Below the pieces are notes generated by a model. The model did not search any database, had not been told where the DNA came from, and saw nothing but the letters and a program-made list of their open reading frames with translations. 64,000 nucleotides of DNA from positions 1 to 64,000 of the forward strand of contig NZ_QEQF01000009.1 of assembly GCF_003253115.1 (NCBI RefSeq), read 5' to 3'. Origin of the DNA: Haemophilus_A paraphrohaemolyticus_A (lineage in GTDB: Bacteria; Pseudomonadota; Gammaproteobacteria; Enterobacterales; Pasteurellaceae). This document shows positions 27,491 to 36,414 of the stretch, piece by piece (the stretch's first letter is position 1; each line of letters starts with the position of its first letter). Made by a program: the position numbers and the translations under genes.

Positions 27491-27504
27491 ATGGAATAAT
27501 ATGC

Positions 27505-27531
27505 AAAATGCCCGCTATAAGCGGGCATTTT
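27505..27531. terminator. Bidirectional terminator between lldP and fabB
   Basis: AAAATGCCCGCT / AGCGGGCATTTT, twelve-base stem with ATA loop, between convergent genes. Confidence 0.85.
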
Positions 27532-27549
27532 CTTTGGATAATTTACCAA

Positions 27550-28767
27550 TTAACCATTATATTTTTGGAACACTAAACAAGCGTTTGTACCACCGAAACC
27601 GAAGCTATTTGACATTACGGTTGTCAATGCTTTGTCTTGGCGTTCTGTCACGATGTTTAAACCTTGCGCTTGTTCATCTAATGTTTCAATGTTGATGCTT
27701 GGTGCAATGAAGCCATTGTCTAACATCAATAATGAGTAGATTGCTTCGTGTGCACCAGCAGCACCTAATGAGTGACCCGTCATTGATTTAGTTGATGAAA
27801 TCGCAGGTGTTTTTTCGCCAAATACGTTTTTGATTGCACCTAACTCTTTCACATCACCTACTGGGGTTGAAGTACCGTGTACGTTGATGTATTCAATTTC
27901 ACCATTTACAGTTGCCATCGCTTGTTTCATACAACGCTCAGCGCCTTCACCGCTTGGGGCAACCATATCGTAACCGTCTGAAGTTGCACCATAGCCTACG
28001 ATTTCTGCGTAAATTTTCGCACCACGAGCTAAAGCGTGTTCTAACTCTTCAACCACAACAACTGCACCACCGCCTGCGATCACGAAACCATCACGGTTTG
28101 CATCATAAGCACGGCTTGCTTTGGTTGGGGTGTCATTATATTTGGTTGAAACTGCACCCATTGCGTCGAATTCAGTTGCACACTCCCAAGAAAGTTCTTC
28201 CGCACCACCTGCGAAAACCACATCTTGTTTGCCTAATTGGATTAACTCCATCGCGTGACCGATACAGTGAGCCGAAGTTGCACAAGCAGAGCTGATTGAG
28301 TAGTTCACACCACGGATTTTGTAAGGAGTCGCTAAACAAGCTGAAACACTTGAAGCCATGGTTTTAGTTACCGCATAAGGTCCCACTGCTTTCACACCAC
28401 GTGGGCCACGCACCGCATCACATGCGACTAATTGGCTATGTGCAGAACCTGTGCCTGCACCGATCACTAAACCTGTGCGGTCATTTGAAACCTGTTCTTC
28501 GATTAAGCCAGAATCTGCAATCGCTTCTTTCATTGAAAGGTATGCATAAGCTGCCGCATCGCCCATAAAGCGATAAATTTTGCGGTCGATTAACTCGGCA
28601 GGATTTAATTTTACGGTACCCGCTACTTGGCTACGCATACCCACTTCTGCAAATTCAGGTACAAATTCAATCCCTGATTTACCTTCTTTTAATGAAGCTA
28701 AAACTTCTTCTTTGTTGTTACCAATACTAGAAATAATACCTAAACCTGTAATAACGACTCTTTTCAT
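27550..28767 (-). CDS. fabB: 3-oxoacyl-ACP synthase I
   Basis: Condensing enzyme of type II fatty-acid synthesis needed for unsaturated fatty acids. Thiolase fold. Nucleophile Cys in the YSISSACATSAHCIGHA motif, His in INVHGTSTPVGD, and second His in KSMTGHSLGAAGAHEA, the Cys-His-His triad of FabB/FabF. The 405 residues equal E. coli FabB (406), and the sequence is of the FabB rather than the FabF kind. Isolated gene with its own promoter. Confidence 0.95.
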   Translation of the reverse strand: MKRVVITGLGIISSIGNNKEEVLASLKEGKSGIEFVPEFAEVGMRSQVAGTVKLNPAELIDRKIYRFMGDAAAYAYLSMKEAIADSGLIEEQVSNDRTGLVIGAGTGSAHSQLVACDAVRGPRGVKAVGPYAVTKTMASSVSACLATPYKIRGVNYSISSACATSAHCIGHAMELIQLGKQDVVFAGGAEELSWECATEFDAMGAVSTKYNDTPTKASRAYDANRDGFVIAGGGAVVVVEELEHALARGAKIYAEIVGYGATSDGYDMVAPSGEGAERCMKQAMATVNGEIEYINVHGTSTPVGDVKELGAIKNVFGEKTPAISSTKSMTGHSLGAAGAHEAIYSLLMLDNGFIAPSINIETLDEQAQGLNIVTERQDKALTTVMSNSFGFGGTNACLVFQKYNG

Positions 28768-29045
28768 CTTTTATCCTTTAAGTGCTTGGAAATATAACAA
28801 ATCGTTCAAACTTTCAACAAAACTGTATGAAAATCTAGAAAAACTTGGCTATTTTACACAATTTTATGCTTTCTCTGAACCACTTTAACGAATTGTTTAT
28901 GTGATCCGAGCTGTTGTTTGGGCAAAATCAATCTTCTTACTTGAAGCAATTGGCTTTATCTTTACTTTTTTGTTTAAACTGTTAGAGTTATTCCAAATTT
29001 TAACCTGTAACTTGGTTCTTAAAATCCACTAGAAGGGATTAGGAA

Positions 29046-31529
29046 GTGAAAAATCTAACGTCAATCACCACGCATTCAGATCGTTCTCATCATATTGATG
29101 CAATGCTGGCTCAAGCAATTGAGAAAATTGATGCGTTAGATCAACATCGTATTCAGCGTGCATTGGCATCAAATAATACCCACTTTAAGCACGTTTTTTA
29201 TTTATTACCTCTGCTGTTGCATTATAACCTACCCGAACTTCCTGCCTATGTCGAAAATGCCCCACATGGGCTCGCCAAATTTACGTTTAATCCCTATCAG
29301 AAACGTTTTTTTAATACTCTTATTTCTGAAACCGAACGCAAAGAAGTTACTGATTACGCCTTTGATGGGCTTTATTCAATGGGAAGTACAGGCTCTATCG
29401 TGCAAACAACTAAATCTGATTTAGATTTATGGCTTTGCTATTCTCAAGAGTTGAACCAAGAGGCTTACCAACTTATCGAGCAAAAACTAGCCAAATTAAC
29501 CCAATGGGCGAAAGGGTTAGGCATTGAAGTCAATTTCTATTTGATGAACCCAGAATGCTTCAAAGATAATCACCATAACTACGGCGTAAGCGAAGAGCAC
29601 AGTGGCTCAGCACAACATTTTTTCTTACTTGATGAGTTTTATCGTTCAGCAGTTCGCCTGGCGGGTAAACGCCTACTTTGGTTGCATTTACCTGATAATG
29701 CCTATAAAAAAGCGATTAAATCAAAAAAAATAGATCTGAACGAATGGATCGATTTCGGTGATTTTTCCTCACTTTCTACCTCCGAATTTTTTGGAGCAAG
29801 TTTATGGCAGCTTTATAAAGGGATCGAAAGCCCTTACAAGTCGGCAATCAAAATTTTGTTGTTGGAAAGCTACGCCCAAACCTACCCAGAAACCAAGCTT
29901 ATTTCAAAACAATTTAAGCAAAAACTATTGGACAACAAAACGGAGCATTATCACTTCGACCCTTATTTGGCAATGCTTGAGCAAGTAACAGATTACCTTA
30001 AAGATCGCAAAGAATTATCAAGATTAGACCGCTTGCGTCAATGTTTTTACCTCAAAGCCAAAGAAGGAAAAGTACTATACAACTGGCGTGAGCGTGAATT
30101 ACAAGCCTTAATTAAGCATTGGGGCTGGAATGCACAACAGATTGCATTATTAAACGATCGCCCAAAGTGGAAGATGAAACAGGCAATCGTGCAAGATAAA
30201 ATGCTGGTAGAACAGCTTTTACAAAGTTATCGCAATTTAATCAATTTTGCCCGTAAATTCCATATTGATCCAAGCATCATGACGAACGATACCGACATTT
30301 TAATGCGTAAGCTCTATTCAGTTTTTGAAATGCTGCCTGGTAAAGTCACCTTGCTAAATCCGCATATTACGCCTGATTTATCGGAACAAAATATTACTTT
30401 TATTGAAGCCCAAGAAGGTTCGGCAATGAAAGCGGGTTGGTATTTGATTAACCAATCACCTAAAAGTACCTACGACTCCTCACAGCGCTTTGTGCAATAC
30501 AACAAAAATTTGCATAAACTGGTGGCGTGGGCATATTTCAACGGCGTGATTACCGTGAGTACCAAATTACACGTGGTTAGCCGACATATTGATTTACAGA
30601 AACTTCGTCAATTTATTACCGATCTACGACTCTTTTTCCCCGTTTCTGCTCCGAAAATCAGCGAAAATGAATTATTGCATCCAAACGAAATTCGTAGCCT
30701 TATTTTAGCGATTAACCTGACAAACGACCCAACGCAACACTTTGCCGATATTCGCCGCGATTTCCACTCCAGCGACTTATTCAGTTTTAATGCTTTTGAG
30801 CAAAATTTGGTGGGCAGCGTGAGCATTATCTACCGCAATATGTGGAATGAAATCCGTACCCAACATTTTGAGGGCGAGCAAGCAGTTTTGAATGCGTTGA
30901 AGTTGCTTTCCAACAAAATCTACCGCGATTCAGCACCTCCGCAATCGGTCAATGTGTTCTGTTATAGCAAACAGTTCCGCAGCGAGTTGCGGGAAACCAT
31001 CGCGGATCTGGTGCATCGCTGCATTTCAGTACAAACAGGATCGATTTATGCGAATACATTTAATACGGTGAAAGTGGCAGGCAGAACTTGGCAGCTCGTG
31101 TTTAGCGATAAGAATGTAAAAATTAAACCTGTAGCAGAACAAGCGGTCGAAAAAGTAAAACGTCTTACTACATTAAGCCATTTAAGCAAAAAAGGTGAAA
31201 ATCGCGTGGTGGTTTACCCAAGTGAAATCAATGATTTCGCCAGCGAAGGCTTCTTACAATTCTTCTTTGAAGATGGCAAAAATGGATGCTTTCACGTCTA
31301 TATTTTAGACGAAAATAATCATATCGAAAGCTACACTAGCTGCAACGGTACAAAAGAGGAAAAAATTCGAGAAATCAACCGCTTGTATGCCGAGCAATAT
31401 CTTGAAAATGACCAAAACAGCATTTTTAACTACCCGCAATTCTACCAACTTTTAGAAGAAGGAGAGGAGGTGAAAATCGTGCCATTCCAAAGTAGGCAGC
31501 ATAGGGAATTTATGCAACAAAAAAAATAG
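29046..31529 (+). CDS. cyaA: Adenylate cyclase, class I
   Basis: Makes cAMP for CRP-controlled carbon use and competence. The start is GTG (29046) after AGGA, as expected for a weakly translated cya. The N-terminal catalytic half has the nucleotidyltransferase-type motif SMGSTGSIVQTTKSDLDLWLCY (Gly-Ser...Asp-x-Asp). The C-terminal half, with SKKGENRVVVYPSEINDFAS, is the glucose-sensing regulatory part. 827 residues versus 848 in E. coli. Confidence 0.95.
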   Translation: MKNLTSITTHSDRSHHIDAMLAQAIEKIDALDQHRIQRALASNNTHFKHVFYLLPLLLHYNLPELPAYVENAPHGLAKFTFNPYQKRFFNTLISETERKEVTDYAFDGLYSMGSTGSIVQTTKSDLDLWLCYSQELNQEAYQLIEQKLAKLTQWAKGLGIEVNFYLMNPECFKDNHHNYGVSEEHSGSAQHFFLLDEFYRSAVRLAGKRLLWLHLPDNAYKKAIKSKKIDLNEWIDFGDFSSLSTSEFFGASLWQLYKGIESPYKSAIKILLLESYAQTYPETKLISKQFKQKLLDNKTEHYHFDPYLAMLEQVTDYLKDRKELSRLDRLRQCFYLKAKEGKVLYNWRERELQALIKHWGWNAQQIALLNDRPKWKMKQAIVQDKMLVEQLLQSYRNLINFARKFHIDPSIMTNDTDILMRKLYSVFEMLPGKVTLLNPHITPDLSEQNITFIEAQEGSAMKAGWYLINQSPKSTYDSSQRFVQYNKNLHKLVAWAYFNGVITVSTKLHVVSRHIDLQKLRQFITDLRLFFPVSAPKISENELLHPNEIRSLILAINLTNDPTQHFADIRRDFHSSDLFSFNAFEQNLVGSVSIIYRNMWNEIRTQHFEGEQAVLNALKLLSNKIYRDSAPPQSVNVFCYSKQFRSELRETIADLVHRCISVQTGSIYANTFNTVKVAGRTWQLVFSDKNVKIKPVAEQAVEKVKRLTTLSHLSKKGENRVVVYPSEINDFASEGFLQFFFEDGKNGCFHVYILDENNHIESYTSCNGTKEEKIREINRLYAEQYLENDQNSIFNYPQFYQLLEEGEEVKIVPFQSRQHREFMQQKK

Positions 31530-31537
31530 AATTTTCT

Positions 31538-32518
31538 TTAGAACGTTGTGTTCTCTACAAACTTCAACGCATCTTCCATTACCGAGATATTCGCGCCCGC
31601 TTTGCACGCATTTTCGCTTAAATGGCGGCGCCACTGTCTTGCTCCTTTGCAATTTTGGAATGCACCAAGCATATGGCGAACAATGTGATTGAGGTAAACG
31701 CCTTTCGCTAATTCCTTTTCAATATAAGGCAACATCTTTTCCACTGCTTCTCGGGCAGTGACAAGCGGTCGATTTTCGCCAAAAATTTGCGAGTCAATTT
31801 CTCCCAATAATGAAGGATTTTGATAAGCCTCGCGCCCTACCATCACACCATCAACGAATTGAAGATGATGTTTAATTTCTTCAATGGTCTTAATACCGCC
31901 ATTGATGGAGATGTTAAGATGTGAAAAATCACGCTTGAGCTGATAAACGCGCTCATAATCAAGCGGTGGAATTTCTCGATTTTCTTTCGGGCTTAAGCCA
32001 GAAAGCCATGCTTTACGAGCGTGCACGATAAAATCGTTCGAATAAGGTTGCACTTTTTCGATAAAATCGCAGAGAAATTCGTAGTTGTCTAAATCGTTAA
32101 TCCCGATGCGATGTTTAACAGTGACAGGGATTTGGACTGCATCTTGCATTGCTTTAATGCAGTCTGCAACTAAATCGGCTTTACCCATCAAACAGGCACC
32201 AAACATGCCATTTTGTACGCGATCAGACGGGCAACCTACGTTTAAATTCACTTCCGCATAACCGCGTTCTTCTACCAATTTTGCACAATGTGCCAGCTGT
32301 TTTGGATCGCTTCCGCCTAATTGCAATGCTACTGGGTTTTCAGCAGGATTATACTCCAACAGATCATATTTGGCGTGAATGATTGCTGGAGCGGTGATCA
32401 TTTCGGTATAAAGCAAAGCATGTTGGCTAAATTGGCGATGAAAATAACGACAATGACGCGTGGTCCAATCCAACATAGGGGCAACGGAAAATCGCCCTGA
32501 GTAAACATTTTTTTGCAT
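31538..32518 (-). CDS. dusA: tRNA-dihydrouridine synthase A
   Basis: FMN enzyme that reduces U20/U20a in tRNA D-loops. TIM barrel with SVAPMLDWTTRHCRYFHR at the N-terminus, LNVGCPSDRVQNGMFGACLM holding the active-site Cys, and the FMN-binding INGGIKT and GVMVGREAY. 326 residues as in the family. Converges on cyaA with only 8 bp between stops. Confidence 0.95.
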   Translation of the reverse strand: MQKNVYSGRFSVAPMLDWTTRHCRYFHRQFSQHALLYTEMITAPAIIHAKYDLLEYNPAENPVALQLGGSDPKQLAHCAKLVEERGYAEVNLNVGCPSDRVQNGMFGACLMGKADLVADCIKAMQDAVQIPVTVKHRIGINDLDNYEFLCDFIEKVQPYSNDFIVHARKAWLSGLSPKENREIPPLDYERVYQLKRDFSHLNISINGGIKTIEEIKHHLQFVDGVMVGREAYQNPSLLGEIDSQIFGENRPLVTAREAVEKMLPYIEKELAKGVYLNHIVRHMLGAFQNCKGARQWRRHLSENACKAGANISVMEDALKFVENTTF

Positions 32519-32693
32519 AGTTTTATTGGTTAAAAGCGGTTAAATTTTTTGAGCGCTTTGCAAACGATTTTAGAAATATAACCACTTGTAATAAGTGTGA
32601 AAAATGGCGAGATAATACTACAAATCAAATGATTTTGCTTTAATTTCCTATAAAAGTTTGAAAATCCGCATAAGATATCTACAAGATTAAACA

Positions 32694-32741
32694 ACACAAT
32701 ATCTTGTACTTTCACACCAATTCAAACACAAGATATAGAAT
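32694..32741 (+). promoter_or_regulatory. Two NrdR boxes
   Basis: ACACAATATCTTGTAC (32694-32709) and ACACAAGATATAGAAT (32726-32741) both match the NrdR repressor consensus acaCwAtATmTwGwgt. They are exactly 32 bp apart start to start, about three helical turns, as found upstream of other nrd operons. They lie 126 bp before nrdB. A third AAGATATCT (32672-32680) is too divergent to call. Confidence 0.75.
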
Positions 32742-32866
32742 GAATTTATCTAAAAGATTTTTTCCTTTATAAATCAATAAACTATTAAAAATAGTGATTT
32801 GTCAAGACTTGTTCTTACCAAAGAAATTACCTAGAATCCTCGCCCAGTTTCTCCCTCAATTAAATT

Positions 32867-33868
32867 ATGGAAAAGATAGAGCAAAGTATGAAAAGACGTA
32901 ATCTTTTTGAAAAGCGCTTGAACATCAAGCCATACGAATACCCAGAACTGCTTGAGTTTAAAGATGCTATCCGCCACTCATATTGGTTACACACCGAGTT
33001 CAATTTTACAGGTGATATTCAAGATTATCGCGCCACTATTAGCGACCATGAACGCCACGTTTTAACACGCGCAATGCTGGCGATTTCACAGGTAGAAGTG
33101 AATGTAAAACGTTTCTGGGGTGAGCTCTATCGTTATTTCCCAAAACCTGAAATGGACGATGTGGGCGGTACTTTTGCTGAATCAGAAGTTCGCCACAAAG
33201 ATGCTTATTCATTCTTACTCGAAAAACTCGGTTTAAACGAGATGTTTAGCCAAATTCAAGAGATTGAACCACTTATGAACCGTATCCGCTATATGGAAGC
33301 GTTTATGAAAGATAAAGACGCGGGCAAAGGCGAGTTTGTGCTTTCATTAGTGCTTTTCTCACTGTTTGTTGAGCATATTTCGCTATTTGGTCAGTTCTTA
33401 ATTATGATGTCGTTCAATAAACATAAAAACTTGTTTAAAGGCATTTCAAACGCGGTTGAAGCAACTTCAAAAGAAGAAGAAATTCACGGTAAATTTGGAA
33501 TTGCGTTATACGAAATTTTACGTGATGAGCATTCAGAATTATTTACAGACGAGTTCTTTGTTGAATTAAAAACTTTATCTGATCAAGCATTTGAGGCTGA
33601 AAAAGGCATTTTAGATTGGATTTTTGAAGACGGTGATTTGAGCTTTATTAGCAAAGAAACTGTGCTTAATTATATTAAAAGCCGCTATAACAACTCATTA
33701 ACGACATTAGGTTTAGAGCCTCCATACGACATCAATCCTGAGTTATTAAAAGAAACTGAGTGGTTTGATATTGAAATTCTTTCAACGAAAGAAACAGATT
33801 TCTTTAACAAACGTAGTACCGATTATAGTAAAAAAATGAAACAGATTACCGCAGATGATTTATTCTAA
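32867..33868 (+). CDS. nrdB: Class I ribonucleotide reductase, small (beta) subunit, atypical
   Basis: Ferritin-like subunit that generates the oxidant for ribonucleotide reduction. Metal ligands by spacing: E77, E107, H110, E169, E204, H207, with a Tyr (Y114) at the radical position. The first ligand is Glu where class Ia has Asp, as reported for class Ic and class Id enzymes. The C-terminal tail keeps a Tyr (STDYSKKM) and ends ITADDLF for docking to NrdA. There is no ATP-cone. Length 333 compares with 376 for E. coli NrdB. The gene precedes nrdA and overlaps it by 14 bp. A start at ATG 32888 is possible, as it has a better upstream purine tract. Confidence 0.88.
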   Translation: MEKIEQSMKRRNLFEKRLNIKPYEYPELLEFKDAIRHSYWLHTEFNFTGDIQDYRATISDHERHVLTRAMLAISQVEVNVKRFWGELYRYFPKPEMDDVGGTFAESEVRHKDAYSFLLEKLGLNEMFSQIQEIEPLMNRIRYMEAFMKDKDAGKGEFVLSLVLFSLFVEHISLFGQFLIMMSFNKHKNLFKGISNAVEATSKEEEIHGKFGIALYEILRDEHSELFTDEFFVELKTLSDQAFEAEKGILDWIFEDGDLSFISKETVLNYIKSRYNNSLTTLGLEPPYDINPELLKETEWFDIEILSTKETDFFNKRSTDYSKKMKQITADDLF

Positions 33869-35519
33869 TTCTCGCCCCGATTTTGCATGGCTAAATGAAG
33901 ATAGCCGTTTATTCTTACAACGTGGTTACTTGCTTGAGGGCACAACCGCTTTAGACCGTATTCGTTATATTGCTGAACACGCTGAACGTAAACTTGGCAT
34001 TGAAGGCTATGCGGATAAATTCTATCACTATATGGCTCGAGGCTATTTTTCACTCTCTTCTCCAATTTGGTCTAACTTTGGTTTAGATCGCGGTTTGCCA
34101 ATTTCTTGTTTTGGTAGCTACATTGGTGACTCAATCCATGAAATTATGGAAACCACTGCAGAAGTGGGGATGATGAGCAAAATTGGCGGCGGTACATCAG
34201 GTTATTTTGGTGATATTCGTCCACGTGGTTCTGCTATCAAAAATAATGGTAAATCGGACGGTTCATTTAACTTCAGCAAGCTATTTGATACTGTAATTGA
34301 TGTGATTTCACAAGGTACATCACGTAAAGGTCAATTTGCGGGCTATATCGACATCGAACACGGCGATATTGATGAGTGGTTAGACATTCACACTGAAGGT
34401 AATCCAATCCAATTGATGTACTACGGCGTTTGTGTAGGACACGATTGGTTAGAATCAATGAAATCAGGCGATCCATACAAACGCCAGCTTTGGGCAAAAT
34501 TACTACAACGCAAAACCGAAACTGGGATTCCATATTTATTCTTTAAAGATAATGCGAACGCAGGTCGCCCTGATGTCTATAAAGATAAAAATATGACGGT
34601 TCACGCTTCAAACTTGTGTACTGAAATTATGTTGCCATCCAGCTCAGATGAGAGTTTCGTTTGTTGCTTATCTTCTATGAATTTGCTCTATTTTGATGAG
34701 TGGAAGGACACAGATGCTCCTGAAGTATTAACTTATTTCTTAGATGTGGTAATGAGCGAATTTATTGAGAAAAGTAACGAAATTCCATTCTTACATCGTG
34801 CGAATAAGTTTGCTCGTCGCCATCGTGCATTAGGCTTAGGCGTATTAGGTTGGCATAGTTACTTGCAAGCGAACAACATTGCGTTTGATAGCTTCCAAGC
34901 AATGCAAAAAAACAACGAAGTGTTCCGTACTTTACAAGAGAAAACGTTGAAAGCATCACAAGAACTAGCACAACGTTTTGGTGAGCCTGAAATTTTAAAA
35001 GGGTATGGTCGCCGCAATACGACATTGATGTCAATTGCACCAACCAAATCAAGTAGTTTTATTTTGGGCAGCGTGTCACCATCCGTTGAGCCGTTTAAAT
35101 CAAACTACTATGTGAAAGATTTAGCGAAGATCAAAACTATTTACAAGAATCCATTCTTAGAGAAATTACTCAAAGAAAAAGGCTTAGATAACGAAGAAAT
35201 TTGGGAATCTATCTTACATAATGATGGCTCTGTGCAACATTTAGCACAATTAACCGATGAAGAGAAGGAGGTATTCAAAACCTTCTCTGAAATCAGCCAG
35301 TTAAGCGTTATTCAACAAGCAGCACAACGCCAAAAATACATCGACCAAGGCCAAAGTATTAACATTATGGTTCATCCTGCAACACCTGCAAAAGATTTGA
35401 ACCAGTTATACTTAACCGCAGAAGAGTTAGGTTTAAAATCAATTTACTACCAATACTCAATGAGTGCAGCACAGGTATTTAACCGCAACTTGTTAAGTTG
35501 CTCAAGCTGTGAAGGTTAA
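33855..35519 (+). CDS. nrdA: Class I ribonucleotide reductase, large (alpha) subunit, short form without ATP-cone
   Basis: Catalytic subunit that makes dNDPs. Active-site residues are present: C85 (LPISCF), N253/C255/E257 (SNLCTEI), C270, radical-relay Y531/Y532 (SIYYQYSMS) and the C-terminal redox pair C549/C552 (SCSSC). It has only 554 residues against about 756 in H. influenzae or E. coli NrdA. It begins almost directly at the ten-stranded barrel domain, so the N-terminal allosteric ATP-cone is missing. As NrdB also lacks a cone, overall activity control by dATP should be absent. Translationally coupled to nrdB by overlap. Confidence 0.9.
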   Translation: MIYSNSRPDFAWLNEDSRLFLQRGYLLEGTTALDRIRYIAEHAERKLGIEGYADKFYHYMARGYFSLSSPIWSNFGLDRGLPISCFGSYIGDSIHEIMETTAEVGMMSKIGGGTSGYFGDIRPRGSAIKNNGKSDGSFNFSKLFDTVIDVISQGTSRKGQFAGYIDIEHGDIDEWLDIHTEGNPIQLMYYGVCVGHDWLESMKSGDPYKRQLWAKLLQRKTETGIPYLFFKDNANAGRPDVYKDKNMTVHASNLCTEIMLPSSSDESFVCCLSSMNLLYFDEWKDTDAPEVLTYFLDVVMSEFIEKSNEIPFLHRANKFARRHRALGLGVLGWHSYLQANNIAFDSFQAMQKNNEVFRTLQEKTLKASQELAQRFGEPEILKGYGRRNTTLMSIAPTKSSSFILGSVSPSVEPFKSNYYVKDLAKIKTIYKNPFLEKLLKEKGLDNEEIWESILHNDGSVQHLAQLTDEEKEVFKTFSEISQLSVIQQAAQRQKYIDQGQSINIMVHPATPAKDLNQLYLTAEELGLKSIYYQYSMSAAQVFNRNLLSCSSCEG

Positions 35520-35533
35520 ATAAATACAGATAT

Positions 35534-35571
35534 AAAAATGGCTAAAAGATTAAATTCTTTTAGCCATTTTT
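35534..35571. terminator. Bidirectional terminator between nrdA and the lipoprotein gene
   Basis: AAAAATGGCTAAAAGA / TCTTTTAGCCATTTTT, perfect sixteen-base stem, between convergent genes. Confidence 0.88.
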
Positions 35572-35572
35572 G

Positions 35573-36352
35573 TTATCTATTTGCTTGCTTAGATTCACAT
35601 TGATTATCGATAACATCTTGTTCAGACATATAGGCATAACGACATAGACTTTTATAATATCGAATCTCATCTTTAGTTAATGGTCTCTGAGCGCCTACCC
35701 TCAACTCTTCTTCTGTAAAGTTACTAACTAAATGACTATTCTCATATGTTCCATCATTATTGGATTTATTATCTACTAAGCTTACTTTCTGATTCTCTAT
35801 TACAGAAGTTAAATTATGCTCATCTTTTGATTTAATATTTTTTGCAGCTCTTTTTTTTACTACCACATTTTTTTGAGATAATTGAGTTGGCTTAGAGACA
35901 TTTTTCTCTAACGCACTAACTCTAGTGTTCGATTTTATTTCTGATTTAACAGAAAGTTTTGTTTCTGGCTGAGCGGCTTTCTTCGAGTTTTCTTTTTTTA
36001 TTTCGGAAGCTTTTTTTACAGGTGCAATATTCGTTTCGGATGTTATTTGGGGTTCTTTTTCTGATATTGGTTGATTAACAGAGATCAACTCATTCACTAT
36101 TTCTTTATGAATGACCTCTTTTGGAAGTTCAGTCTCTTTTATACTCTTAATTTCTTTAGGCAAAAGATCTTTTTCAGGTTTTGCAGTTTCTTCGTTTTTT
36201 TCTACCGCTTGCACTGGTTTTTCTTCTGCATTCGTTGTTGCAGATTGCTTCATATTATCTGAAGGATTTTGTTGTAATCTTGATTCAATTGAACGATCAC
36301 AAGCAACAAGAAAGGCAATACCAACCCCACCTAAAACCAACATCTTTTTCAT
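35573..36352 (-). CDS. Lys/Glu-rich lipoprotein of unknown function
   Basis: 259 residues. Lipoprotein signal with lipobox FLVAC (Cys18). The mature part up to about residue 200 is low-complexity and rich in Lys, Glu, Ser, Asn, Val and Thr, hence extended or disordered. A short conserved-looking C-terminal domain of about 50 residues (TEEELRVGAQRPLTKDEIRY...CRYAYMSEQDVIDNQC) contains two Cys that could pair. The layout suggests a periplasm-spanning linker with a small anchor. I do not recognise the family. Terminators flank it on both sides. Confidence 0.7.
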   Translation of the reverse strand: MKKMLVLGGVGIAFLVACDRSIESRLQQNPSDNMKQSATTNAEEKPVQAVEKNEETAKPEKDLLPKEIKSIKETELPKEVIHKEIVNELISVNQPISEKEPQITSETNIAPVKKASEIKKENSKKAAQPETKLSVKSEIKSNTRVSALEKNVSKPTQLSQKNVVVKKRAAKNIKSKDEHNLTSVIENQKVSLVDNKSNNDGTYENSHLVSNFTEEELRVGAQRPLTKDEIRYYKSLCRYAYMSEQDVIDNQCESKQANR

Positions 36353-36379
36353 TTTATATCCTTATAAACCGTTAAAAAT

Positions 36380-36404
36380 AAAATGAGCCAAAACGGCTCA
36401 TTTT
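36380..36404 (-). terminator. Terminator of gor
   Basis: AAAATGAGCC / GGCTCATTTT with a five-base loop and T-rich tail on the minus strand; lies between gor and the lipoprotein gene. Confidence 0.75.
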
Positions 36405-36414
36405 ATAATATTTT

